DNA of 64,000 bases from NCBI GenBank assembly GCA_022410635.1, contig JAJVDF010000193.1, positions 1,040,241-1,104,240 on the forward strand, in the 5' to 3' direction. Under the pieces are notes generated by a model. It saw nothing but the letters and a program-made list of their open reading frames with translations. It was not told the origin of the DNA and did no database searches. A program made the position numbers and the translations under genes. Source of the DNA: Tretioscincus oriximinensis (Eukaryota; Chordata; Lepidosauria; Squamata; Gymnophthalmidae). This document shows, piece after piece, positions 46,251-56,789 of the stretch; within the stretch, counting starts at the first letter, position 1, and every line of letters starts with the position of its first letter.

Positions 46251-47225
46251 GGCACTAGAGATAATGGGTGTAGGTGGAAAAGAAGAGGCATGTGGAGAGG
46301 GTACTGAGATGATAGAATGAGTGTTATAGCAGCACAAGGAGACTGAAGTGATGCAGGGCGAGATGAGAGTCTGCTAGAACATGTTGCATGCAACAGAAGC
46401 AATGGACGTTTCTCTTAGTGTATAATAAAAATGATGGTTCAAAGGTAGTTCAAATGTAGGTCTTAGGTCCATGTCCCACCTCAATGCTAATGCCCATCAT
46501 CAAAAATGCATTTTATAACATATTAGCAGCTCATTACAGGTGATACAAGAATACTTGCAATCACATGCTACCAGTTCTAAGGACTACACTGGGCTTTATC
46601 CCAGGTTAGTACAGACTATGAGTGCTTGCATTCTGGATTGTTCATTTGTGAGTTTCAGAGGCTCTAGTGACAGCTCAAAAATTGCTGTAGTTTTCATAGT
46701 TTGCATCGAGGGCTGATGTGGTTTTGCCTAGTTCAGGATTCTTAAATCCAGTGGGAAAAAAGATATATATGATTGTAGATGGATCTCTCTGTTCTCATCA
46801 AAGACAAGACTGATCATCACTGCTTTTTTTGTTCTTTGAAAGAATAGAACTATCTGCTGAAATTAGAATATTCAACTAGTCATTTCTGCATGCTGAAAGC
46901 ATAGCGATTTTAAATTGCTTCCTCTGATTTCTGTTTCACTAAGAAGAATATTAAATTAGGTTTTATTGGATTTTTTNAAAAAATATTGNAACAAAGAAAG
47001 AACTAGTTAAGCTGCACAATGAATTATTTCTGGATTATTGATTTAAGTTAATATTTAGACATTTTTACCTTGGATTAGCTTAGAAAACCACAATGCAGAA
47101 ATGTGAACCCAACAAAATTATGCGGTTTAATTCATCTTTAAGATGCCTTTTTTCTCCCGTCCATCTTCAGATACTGATTGTACTGTTTTAAAATGTAAAT
47201 TTTGTACTGTCTTTTTTGTTGTTGT
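46251..47225. other. Unassigned stretch
   Basis: No gene or repeat recognised. Confidence 0.4.
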
Positions 47226-47292
47226 TGTTGCCACCCCGAGACCTTCGGGTATGGGGTCGGGTATAAATGTAAATAAATAAATAATAAATACA
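47226..47292 (+). mobile_element. Shared SINE/LINE 3' tail, plus strand
   Basis: GCCACCCCGAGACCTTCGGG and TATGGGGTCGGGTATAAATG with TAAATAAATAAT form a well-kept tail with no SINE head upstream. Low divergence suggests a short, relatively recent LINE or SINE insert. Confidence 0.7.
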
Positions 47293-47411
47293 TATTTAGC
47301 AAATGCCATGGGAACAATGTTCAAATGCTAAGGTCTCTGAAAAGAGTTTGGGGGTTATTGCAAGTGGCATCTACAATTTGTATTCTCAGAATCAAGGTGA
47401 AGTAATCTAAA

Positions 47412-47543
47412 GCTGCATCCAGATGTCATTTCTTTATTCTTCTATAGTTGGATGTTCAGGAATAGAGAAAGACTATTCAATCAGTACTTTATTCTAGAAT
47501 GTTCAACTATAGTAGAATGTCTATGATATAGACATGTCTGGAT
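47412..47543. mobile_element. Foldback MITE, GGCTGCATCC family
   Basis: GCTGCATCCAGATGTCATTT and TCTTCTATAGTTGGATGTTC in the left arm mirror GAATGTTCAACTATAGTAGA and GACATGTCTGGAT in the right arm. It is related to 18435-18582. Its right end runs into a tandem array. Confidence 0.7.
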
Positions 47544-47622
47544 ATAATCTAAGAATGTCTGGATATAATCTAATCCAGACATGTCTGGATATAATTTAAG
47601 AATGTCTGGATATAATCTAAAA
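47534..47622 (+). repeat. Tandem array of ATGTCTGGATATAATCTAAG
   Basis: Four copies start at 47534, 47555, 47581 and 47602 (spacing 21, 26, 21), so a two-copy block was itself duplicated. The first copy overlaps the right end of the MITE at 47412-47543. Confidence 0.85.
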
Positions 47623-47670
47623 ATATGTGGCAACCAGAAACAATTTCACTGTTAGTTCTGCTGCTTTGTA

Positions 47671-47902
47671 CAGGGTGCTTCAAAAATGTATACACACTTT
47701 GAACTTCCATAGAAAATTTATTTACTGTTCTACAAAGTAAAATTTCAGGATTTCCCGATTTGAACAGTATTAACATTTGTTATTTACGTTTTATTTACAT
47801 TGGACTTTAAGCTTTCTAATTTCCTGAAATTTAACTTTGTAGAACAGTAAATAAATTTTCTATGGAAGTTCAAAGTGTGTATACATTTTTTGAAGCACCC
47901 TG
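47671..47902. mobile_element. Young foldback transposon, CAGGGTGCTTCAAAAA ends
   Basis: Arms 47671-47750 and 47822-47902 are reverse complements that differ only by about two small changes over 80 bases. They begin CAGGGTGCTTCAAAAA and share GTATACACACTTTGAACTTC. The flanks are TGTA on both sides. Such high arm identity indicates a much younger insertion than most elements here. Superfamily unassigned (mariner-like by end style). Confidence 0.85.
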
Positions 47903-49109
47903 TGTATGTAGAATTAGGCAGAGATACCTCAGCATCTACTTTGCATAGGTATTACTTCTAGGGTCTCTTCCGATGGGATGCAAGCTCTTTATCTTCAAAA
48001 CTGACAACTCAGCTCTGAAGTTGAGTTGTTAGTTCCAAGATTGTTTGAGCCAAAGCACTAACAGATGTCCCCCACCCTGCCTAGAAGTAGAAGCAAGCCC
48101 TTCCAACTTGTTTTACCATCTGCCACTGAAGTATCTGAACAGCCTGGGTCTGTGGATGCTTTAACGATTTTGATTTTACTTATTACCATTTTAATGTGTG
48201 TGTGTGTGTGTGTGTTTGTATTTCTTGTCCAAAACTAAAGATTTATTCTCTATTTATTCTGTATTATCCTGATATTTTTTAAAAAGCAAATAAGCAGAAT
48301 ATTGTAATAAAACGGTTAAAACAATGTCAGCCTACATCTTGATATCTATTGATTAATATATGGGATAGAGATAGGATACAAATATCAGATGCACAGAGAT
48401 ACAGAGGTTTCTAATTCTTTTGCTAGATGTGAAAGCAGTTTTAGTCCCAATGAAAACATTCATATCCTATAGAACAGAGTTTCCCAACAAATGTATTGCA
48501 ATCAACTTATATTTCATTGAGGAATTTAATTGGGCCACAGTGAAACTGTCAGTGTCTATCATCATGATATATTTTTATATGGCAAGATTATTTTCTTCAA
48601 AAATTGGGGGGGGGGGTGAGTTGGCAAATTATTCAATTCTTAGATTGACTAGACATAAACTACCAAAGTTTATGACTTAGACTTATTGTTAAATATAAAA
48701 GCTATCTTTTCGATATTGATCTATCATCTGTCTGTCTGTTATAAAAATATCTGCTTGTACTGTAGTGTAAATGTGCCTCTAAAATGGTAGTGTCAAATAT
48801 ATGGATTTACAAATACAGTCAGTTATAGTGGATAGTGATTTTTCTTCTTCTCCTTCTATGTTTGCTGTGAAATCAGTTAAGCTGTGAGTTTTGGAAACAG
48901 TCGCCTTATGAATTATCTTGCCTTTTAAAACTTTTTTTTTGCTTCCTACAGTGTCACTGGAAGCTGAACCTACTGTCTTATTAAGATCATAAATTTCTCA
49001 AGGTGATACCTTTGAAAAAGTTGTGGTTTCAATCTTGAAAAGTCTGGGGCCCCCCCTCATTTTATTCTATTGTTAGGAAAATGATTTGCCACCATTTGTG
49101 CTAAAAACA
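47903..49109. other. Unassigned stretch with simple repeats
   Basis: A TG run lies at 48195-48215 and a G run at 48606-48615. No gene recognised. Confidence 0.45.
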
Positions 49110-49157
49110 CCTTGATGCCATAAAATGAAATTTCCTTGATGCCATAAAATGAAATTT
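49110..49157 (+). repeat. 24-bp perfect tandem duplication
   Basis: CCTTGATGCCATAAAATGAA plus ATTT occurs twice back to back without a mismatch, so it is recent. Confidence 0.92.
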
Positions 49158-49870
49158 CTGCTATACCTTATAATATTTTGTAGGATGATTCTAAAGAAAA
49201 CATGCACCCATGTGTGTGTTTTCTGTCTTCAGTTTTAAGGGACTAAACAGTCTGCAAATTCTGTATGTTTCAGAAGGGCTGAGTGGAAAATTTTGGAAGA
49301 CAGATGGTCTCTTCATGCCAATGTTTTGTATATTCAGGATTTTTTTCCAGGACCCTTCAGTGCTCATCTCCTCTGTAGACATTGAAACCAGAATTAAATT
49401 AATTTTATTTTCATAATTTTGTAGGATGCTTATACCACCCTATGTGGTATGTACCACACTATATGTAGTCCCACGATGATGCACAGAAATAGTAATAAAA
49501 AGAAAAGCAATAAAAATATAAAAAGTACATAAAAACACATACAGAATTTGTAAAATCAAATAAAAATGAGATCAGGGAGTTGGAAAAAAGTGCAATGACT
49601 TGTTCACATTTGGGTTGTTGGAGGGATTTCACTGCTTGACTCTGTCAGTCATGAAAGTACAGTGTAAGCTTCACAATCCTTTGCACTTTTACCTTCCAAC
49701 TTCTTGTCCCATTTACAAAGCTTCAACATTTTAAAATCTGTTAAATTTCTATTCAGTTGAAATTTGAACATTTGTGTTTTTAATTAATTGTTTTATCTCA
49801 TAAACTGCTATCAGGTGTTTTCAACACAACCAAGTGGCCCAGAAGTATCCTAAACAAACAAACAAAACAA
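49158..49870. other. Unassigned stretch
   Basis: Nothing recognised beyond A-rich DNA (49480-49570). Confidence 0.4.
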
Positions 49871-50229
49871 TTTGAGCAAGATAAAGCACTAAACATCAAC
49901 TTTGAAGGGATTCCTTATAAGCTACATACATTAAAGTTCCATTGTTTGTTAAATAAATACTTAGAATGAGATAAACCAATAGTCAACTTCAAATGGATTC
50001 CTTATAAGCCACATCCATTAAGGATCCAGTGGTTGTTAAATAAATACTTAAAGCAAGATAAAACAGTAAACATCAACTTTGAAGGGGTTCCCAATGTGCC
50101 CTATCCATCAAGGATATATTGACTGCTAAACAAATAAATACTTAGAGCAAGATAAAACAGTAAACAACTTTGAATAGATTCCCAATAAGCTTCACCCATC
50201 AAGGATCCATTGGTTGCTAAATAAATAAC
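49871..50229 (+). repeat. Minisatellite, about 90-bp unit, four copies
   Basis: Units start at 49871, 49961, 50048 and 50142 (90, 87, 94 and 88 bp). Each reads AGCAAGATAAAACAGTAAAC, CAACTTTGAAGGGATTCC, AAGCCACATCCATCAAGGAT and CCATTGGTTGTTAAATAAAT with variation. No longer repeat element is recognisable in the unit. Confidence 0.9.
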
Positions 50230-50616
50230 ACTTTCATCAGCAGAGGCACCTGGGTTTGATGCTCCATGAAAGCACCTTGCTCATTGACTCAAAGAGCATA
50301 TCAATTCTATTTTGGCATGGCAGGACTCCCTACAACTCCCTACAACAGTGCCTTCCCTAAGAGCATAGTTTTTCCTTCACCTCCTCAAATATCTCACTCA
50401 AATATCACACTTCTTGGCAGCTATCTTATCTAANCAAAGATAAAATTGCAACACACAAAGCTACATCCATGGGTGCTTTAAATTGTAAGTTGAAAAATAG
50501 ATGCATATACCAGTATATTTTAACAAACAGCTATATCCACTGAATGTGGCTTAAAATATAAGCTTAGAGATGAATAGCAATTTGTAAAGCTTAGAATATC
50601 TGGCTGTTCTAGTACA
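50230..50616. other. Unassigned stretch
   Basis: Nothing recognised. Confidence 0.4.
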
Positions 50617-50666
50617 GTGTATTTTATCTTGTATCATGCTGGGCCAAATTACATGATGGACTGCTG

Positions 50667-51251
50667 GTGGTTTGTGCCAAGAGTAACCCATATTATGGGC
50701 AGCATAGTCTGGACCAGTTTCAGAGGCTGGGACCAAAAGTTCCCGGTCTCCATAGGGTACAGTTTAAATTCTTTTATTCAAAAATTCAAAAGCAAAACAC
50801 TTCTGCTATTGCTTTCACTGCCTGGCAAAATGGCACCAAATTTGTTGTCTCTGGCCCTACACTTAGGTCCTCTTTGTATAAGAACAGCTGGTCTAGTATA
50901 TCAGCCTACAGTACAGTGAGGATCACTGATAAGTCACCGTTGCCTAGTCTAATACTTCATCGAATGCAGACACCAGTTTCTACTGGATGCCTCCCCACCT
51001 TGGTAAGTAATCCACAATGGGAGTGGTTTCAGGAAGCCCCAGGGTTGGTCTACAAACTTCTAAACCCAGTGGAAGAGCATAACGTACAGAAGATCCTTGG
51101 AGCTAGTCATGTACTTCATTTATGGACAAAGCTAATATATTTCTTTATGAAAACAGAGTGCCTGCTGTTTATGCACATGCTATATCGGAGGTGCAAAAAT
51201 ACTAATTGTTTAGATCATATGTCTTTGCTCTCACTTGCAAACTCAAAATAA
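50667..51251 (+). other. 194-codon ORF of unknown nature
   Basis: The longest open frame of the window. I recognise no domain, signal peptide or catalytic motif. The composition (Leu, Ser, Lys, Tyr mixed, no clear pattern) does not suggest a known mobile-element protein. No splice or promoter evidence was found. It may be chance, or a fragment of an unrecognised repeat. Confidence 0.2.
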
Positions 51252-51504
51252 CAAATGTAATATTGTTGCAAATTAGCATGCAAATTAAAACCCTCAGAGT
51301 ATGTAATCACTGTGCAAAATTAACCTAAGCANTTGTCTAACTAAACTCTCTCTGTAACTGCCACATCCTAGCTTTTGAGCATTCTTTGTTTTTTGTGGAT
51401 GGTAGATATCGCCGAGTTGGGATTCAACTCCTGGGGGCTACACTACCAAATACGTGGCATTTTTGTGGAAAAGATAAACCGTAGTTTGCTATAACTTTTA
51501 TCCA

Positions 51505-51575
51505 GGGAGACAGTAGGGATTGAACCTATAACCTTCTGCTTTCTAGTTACTTGCACTGCTGGTGAGCTGCANTTT
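51505..51575 (-). mobile_element. tRNA-SINE head (TCTGCTT...GGTTCAATCC family), minus strand
   Basis: Minus-sense: GCAGCTCACCAGCAGTGCA (A-box region), AGAAAGCAGAAGG and a clear B box GGTTCAATCC (51517-51526). The pattern fits the reptile tRNA-SINE with TCTGCTTTGCATGCAGAAGG-type anticodon arm. The body beyond it is not recognisable. Confidence 0.6.
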
Positions 51576-52445
51576 CTTCATTTACATAACTAAAAAAGAG
51601 AGATGTCAATATTTCCGTTTCATTCCCTTTTCATTTAAATAGCAGGAACTTTTCTTAAAGCAATTTGTACATAGTTTCACAGTGTGTATTCAATTTAAAA
51701 TTAGATTTTGAAATATGTGATGTCATAAGCAATCTGTAATGGAAAACAATTGCCTCTAAAATCTACTACCGTATGTGCAAGGTTTTTTTTTAAAAAAAAT
51801 GATTAAAATAATTGTGTGCAATAATGTTCAACTAGACCATTACTTTATTTTTTAAGAATGAAAGTGTTCTAGCCTGATAAAAATGCAAAGAATAATTATG
51901 CATTGCCAAAATTCAACTTATAATAAAAATATATATTCTACCTTCTGTCATTCTACGAATATTTTTATGTTTGTAGTTCATTTGCTGAGAGAAGCAGAGG
52001 GGAAATTAAAATGGAAATAGGTAAGTTCTAGTGGAGCATATAGTAGGCTTTAAAACTGTATTTGTTTAGGCCATGAGCTATAATGAAAGTAGAACTATTA
52101 ATTATAACAAATTGAGCAAACTCTAGCTGAAGATGTTTTGTTGAGCTATTGATACCAATTCTTTTTCTTCTACTAATATTCATTTTATTCATAGGTTTAG
52201 AAATATTTCTGTAGTTAGAAGCTTGGTTTAGAAGTATAAATTAATCAGATTAAGTAGTCAAACATGTTGATTGCAGCATTAAAAACAGAATTTCTTATTA
52301 AATTGGAGCTGGTGCATTTGCTCTCCCAGGGCTGATACAAAATCAGCTGCTAGATCAAAGGAAGATTTCCCCATGTGACATGGGTTTGAAAACAAACTGA
52401 CAAACCATGGCACAGCAGTCTTATTCTGGATCACCTCTTGCTATA
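51576..52445. other. Unassigned AT-rich stretch
   Basis: Nothing recognised. Confidence 0.4.
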
Positions 52446-52634
52446 GTTTAGCCCTGTCCTCACTGAGCCGTACTCTGGGCTGTGTCTCAGAATAGTAGCC
52501 TGCCATCCACTTGCTAGTGTAAACTATTGCAGGTCTCGAATGCTGCCTGCCATAGTCTATATATTGGCATGTGAATGTCCAAGCTCTTTCTAGAGATACA
52601 GTTTAGAATAAGGCTCAGTGGGGACAGGGGTAAA
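52446..52634. mobile_element. Foldback MITE, CCCTGTCCCCACTGAGCC ends
   Basis: TTTAGCCCTGTCCTCACTGA at the left mirrors the complement of AGGCTCAGTGGGGACAGGGG at the right; the arms continue (ACTCTGGGCTGTGTCTCAG versus CTAGAGATACAGTTTAGAAT complemented). GCCCTGTCTACACTA at about 1231 resembles this end and may be a relic. Confidence 0.7.
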
Positions 52635-54118
52635 GCATGAATATTCCTCTTAATCCACACACTCCAGCAGAGTGGAAGAACCCATGTCCTCCAGATTGGA
52701 TGAGGTATAGCCTAATACCAATGGCTTATAGAATGGAACAGGAAGGCTTGCAAAACAGTGCATTCCTCTTTGTTTCTGTGACAGTGCTACTACGCTATTA
52801 CACTATTATAATAGGTCATTCTAGGATTCAAAGGCCAAAAACTTTCATTCCTGATGGTTAGCATTCTAACAGCAGGCTTTGAAGCTTGTGCAGACTTCAA
52901 AGTGGTGCAGGATCAATTCCAGAACTGGATCTCCAAGTGCAAAAGTTCTTGTTCCAGAATAGCTAGATGGACCATTTCAGCTTGGAACTGTTTCAGGAAG
53001 AATGATTCAGCACAGAAATGGTCTACATCTCCCTTCTTCCAGAGTAAAGTGTTCAGATCTCCATTCTATTTCATCTTTCCCTTGACTTATTGCTTCCTAG
53101 CCTTGTGCTTTATGTCTTCCATCAGTCTATCCTTCACTTTGGTTACATTATGTCAAAACACTTCTATCCTTAGCCTTGATCTTGATAGGCAGAGCAATGC
53201 ATGGCAGTGCTCTTCTTAATTCAAAGAACTCTTAATTCAATGAACTCTTAAATGCTTCTCATTGTCCACGTGGATCCTGCCTTTGTTTCAAACTCCTTTA
53301 CACAAAAGAATGAGTTTTGTAGCACACCATATATTGTGTGCAGCACACATCATGCATCATCCTGTAATGGCAATTGAGGTGCATTTATGAGGTGATCCTT
53401 GACCCAGATACAATATGTACTTTTTTTGTTAGGTAAAGATAGGTCTTCATGTAAGAAAGTAGAAAATTCCTATTTTTGCCTTAGCTGGAGGCTTTTTGGT
53501 CTGCAGATTGTTTATGAGAACAAAGGTATCCTTTTCATTGGACTTGGATTATTTCATTATGTATCGATTTCAAAGTCTTTGGAACTTACCTCATAAAAGT
53601 CTCAAGGGAGGGTGCAACAAAAGTCAAACCTAATTTAGCAATTGAAAATGACATTAAAATGTTGGAGAAGAATGAGTAAAAAGAACAGAACACAACATCT
53701 GTGAGCATACTAGATCCAAAATATGTCTGCCTTTGAGAAAATGGTTCTTTCTTTTTTTCCTCTTTAATGACCCATAGTTAGCAATACATATGCTAACTGT
53801 AGAGAACATGGTTTCTGCTTCACACCTAAGATCTTTCATTATTCACGTGTTTCACACATTCATGATGAAGCAAATATAAAGGATTTTCCTAAGATTTCCT
53901 TCAGATGAGAGGAAAAAGTTGAATCTTGCTTGCATCCTGCAATTATCCCTTCCTATCCCAGCGAGACAGTAGGGCAAAATCTCGTTTGATGGTATCCTGC
54001 AATGGCATTTTATGGGGTTTTGAGGGATAAAATATCTGGAGGATCATGGTTACAGATGTACAGCATCCAGTTTATGGCCAGTTTCAGCAGTGTGCAAAAC
54101 TGAGGGACATTTCTAAGA
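52635..54118. other. Unassigned stretch
   Basis: The ORF 52854-53219 (121 codons) has no recognisable product. Confidence 0.4.
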
Positions 54119-54499
54119 TAGATCGACCAGATTTTCTGAGGCCCAAACTGGGGTATATAATATTCATGCTAATCTGTTATTCATGAATATGCAACTCACC
54201 CACCAATGTGCATACCTCCAAAATCCCCACCTAAGAAATTTGAAATATGAAATAATTTTTTTAAGTGTGTAAGAATTTTCTGAAGTATGTGAGAAATTTG
54301 CATTTTTTATTTTTTTATTGAGGGGAGGGTTCCTTCAGGAGCTGGCCCCAGTTGCCAGAGCCCTCTAGTGGTGGTGCAGTGATTTAATATATATATATTT
54401 TCCTCAGCAAAAATGGGGAAATTGCCCCCCACCCCAGGAGGGCAGGGTAGACACCGTAAACTGGGTTCCCCTCAAACAAGAGGTTATCTGGTCAGCCTG
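54119..54499 (-). mobile_element. Complete long form of the TAGGCTGACCAG family
   Basis: Ends TAGATCGACCAGATTTT (left) and ATCTGGTCAGCCTG (right) are inverted repeats. TTCTAAGA (54111-54118) and TTTTAAGA (54501-54508) look like a decayed 8-bp duplication. The interior is unique, not palindromic, and matches 41978-42260 in the opposite sense. At 381 bp it cannot encode a transposase. Confidence 0.78.
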
Positions 54500-54685
54500 T
54501 TTTTAAGATGATGGATTGTGGGAACAAGTATTCCAAAGGCAAATGCTCTTGTGCTTTAGTTAAAACTCTGATTGGAAGTCTATTTCCCCACAATAATGTT
54601 ATTGCAGGACATGTGGGGCAATCGCAGGTTTCAGGTTCTGTCTAGATGCAAGCTAATAGTGATTCATTTATTTAAAAATTCCCAA

Positions 54686-54713
54686 GATGATGATGATGAT
54701 GATGATGATGATA
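54686..54713 (+). repeat. GAT microsatellite
   Basis: Eight or more GAT units, immediately before the R4-like LINE fragment. Confidence 0.9.
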
Positions 54714-54956
54714 ATAGAGGAGAAACAGTTAGAGAAAATGACCAGATACGGGGACTTGAGAATCGAACTTCAGCAACTCTGCCGTATACCAGTAAAAATG
54801 GTACCAGTGGTGCTTGGCTCACTGCGTGAAGTGCCAAAAGATCTCAGTGGGCACTTGAAAATGATTGGCATTGACAAAATCTCCCTCTGTCAACTTCAAA
54901 AGGCCACTTTATTGGGATCTGCCCGCATTCTTCAAAGATACATCACTCAGTCCTAA
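54697..54956 (+). pseudogene. C-terminal fragment of an R4/Dong-type non-LTR retrotransposon ORF
   Basis: Translation gives EKMTRYGDLRIELQQL, VKMVPVVLGSLREVPKDL and ATLLGSARILQRYI ending in a stop at 54954-54956. This matches the family pattern at the end of R4/Dong-like proteins (…VVPVVIGALG-VPK-L…LQK-ALLGTARILRK…), recalled without a search. The protein would carry reverse transcriptase and a restriction-like endonuclease further upstream; neither is present. Only the last 80 or so codons remain, so this is a 5'-truncated dead copy. Confidence 0.7.
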
Positions 54957-55476
54957 AGAATTCCAGTAAACTCACTTGTTTGTTAGAAACTATAGTCTGA
55001 CAAAAACAGGGGAAGTCCTGGTTAGGACTATTTAAACCTAGCTTTTTAGTGAGCTTTTAAATGCCCAGTATAAACAGCTTTACAGATATCTTAGTGCTTG
55101 ACTCTTTTGTACAGTCAAATTTATTTTTTGTATTTGCATAGCCTATGTCTCATTTTTACACACATTATAATTAAGTGCACATTGGGTTAAGCTGAATCCT
55201 GATTGAAGACCTACTACAATACACTGTGCTTCTGGGCTATGAACAGGACAATTACTTCATCTAGGTTTCAGAGCAGTCCTCTTCAGACACAGTGGTTGTT
55301 GTCATGAATATAGTTGCAGCAATCTGGCTTTGAAATGTTGACTCATCTAACTTTAAAAGGTCATTATCATTCCATATTATAATACTAATTCTATTCAATC
55401 ATATGGAAGCTTCCCTTCCATTCAGGATATATGAATTCTAGTTTAGTTACTACTTCACATAAAGGTAACTAAACCA
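54957..55476. other. Unassigned stretch
   Basis: A hairpin GTTTAGTTAC/GTAACTAAAC at 55441-55474 touches the next CR1 copy. Nothing else recognised. Confidence 0.4.
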
Positions 55477-55692
55477 GAATCATAGAATCATAGAGTTGGA
55501 AGGGACCTCCAGGGTCATTGGGTCCAACCCCCTGCTCGATGCAGGATTCATTAAACAATCCCAGAGAGATGACTGTCCAGTCTCTGTTTGAAGACTTCCA
55601 GGAAAGGCGAACTCACCACCCCCTGTGGCAAACTGTTCCACTGGTTTATCACCCTGACTGTTAGAAAGTTTTTTCTGATATCTAATCTGAAG
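55477..55692 (-). mobile_element. CR1 LINE 3' end, minus strand
   Basis: GAATCATAGAATCATAGAGT, TGGAAGGGACCTCCAGGG, CATTGGGTCCAACCCCCTGC and CTGTTTGAAGACTTCCAGGA are the reverse complement of the CR1 3' region. The same sequence lies at 63484-63700. Homology ends within the last codons of ORF2. Confidence 0.92.
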
Positions 55693-56789
55693 TTTGTACT
55701 GAATGTTTAGAAGCCTCAAGGCAAGTCATCTCCAAATTGTATAAAAAAGAGTTTGAAGGATATGAAAATTAAATTTTCAGCAATGTAACAGGAAGTTAAA
55801 AGGCTCCCTCTGAATATATTGTGGAGACAGAGATAAAATGTTAAGCCCCGCCCATTCAAACAGGGATTTAGAAAACAACATCAAGCTCCTAGTCCTCATG
55901 CTACTCTGTTTATGTGAGCCTGGGTACTCTGTCCCACTTTATGCTCTACTCTGTCAGATGAAACATGAATATGGTAAAAAGGGGTAGAGTCTTCTTTATA
56001 TAGCACTATCATGTAGATGGAAGGTCCCTGGGCCCTTTCTTACCACAAGTCTTGTGCAGAAAGGACCCTGGCTTTACAATTTAAGAAATACGTAGATGTA
56101 AAGTAAAAAGTTGTAAAAATGACTTCATGCTGTCTTAGCAATTCTTCAGTATGTGGTAAGTGGAATACCCTCTATTAGGTATTTTTATGTATGAATGCAG
56201 CTTTAGAAAAGACATCCATTTGCTTGTGCTTTACAAATTGGTTGTTTCTTTCTAAAGAAAGAAAGAAGAGAAAATCCCAAGTGGTCTTTCAGTTTAGAAA
56301 TGTAATTATTTTTAACTTGTAAAACATAAATAAAAGTTATATAGTATAGCAGATTTTTAAGGCCATTTGTAAATTGGAAGTGATATTTTCATACTGTTCT
56401 GTTTAATTGAATCTCACAGTAGTTTCTATATTGAGCCAACAACTCATAAGGAATGCATACTTTGCTTGCAGTAGAGTAGTCCCCAAGAGGCTCTGCCTGC
56501 CCGCGTGAAAGAAACAACTAGTCTGATCCCCAATGTTAAAATAGTACTGAGTAGTGGTTAAGAAGAGATTCTCTCACACATTCCTGAGAGAAAATTGAGT
56601 TAACTGGCACAAAATGGGCGCCTGCTGAAAACAATCCCAACTGCTGATCTAGATCCATGGGGCATGCTGTCTGGTACTGNTACTACCTTGGCCCAGAGCA
56701 CTCAATCTAGGCCATTGTGCAGAAGATACCAACATGTCCCACATATTTTCATTTTCCAAGAGTGGTAATGCTTAGATCTTTCAACTATT
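55693..56789. other. Unassigned stretch
   Basis: Nothing recognised. Confidence 0.4.

Noticed and set aside
46053..46402. Ser/Leu-rich minus-strand ORFs
   Set aside because: They cross a 12-bp tandem repeat and a LINE end; the frame is kept by the repeat length.
49871..50229. CRISPR-like array
   Set aside because: The units are contiguous 87-94 bp tandem repeats without unique spacers, in a vertebrate genome.
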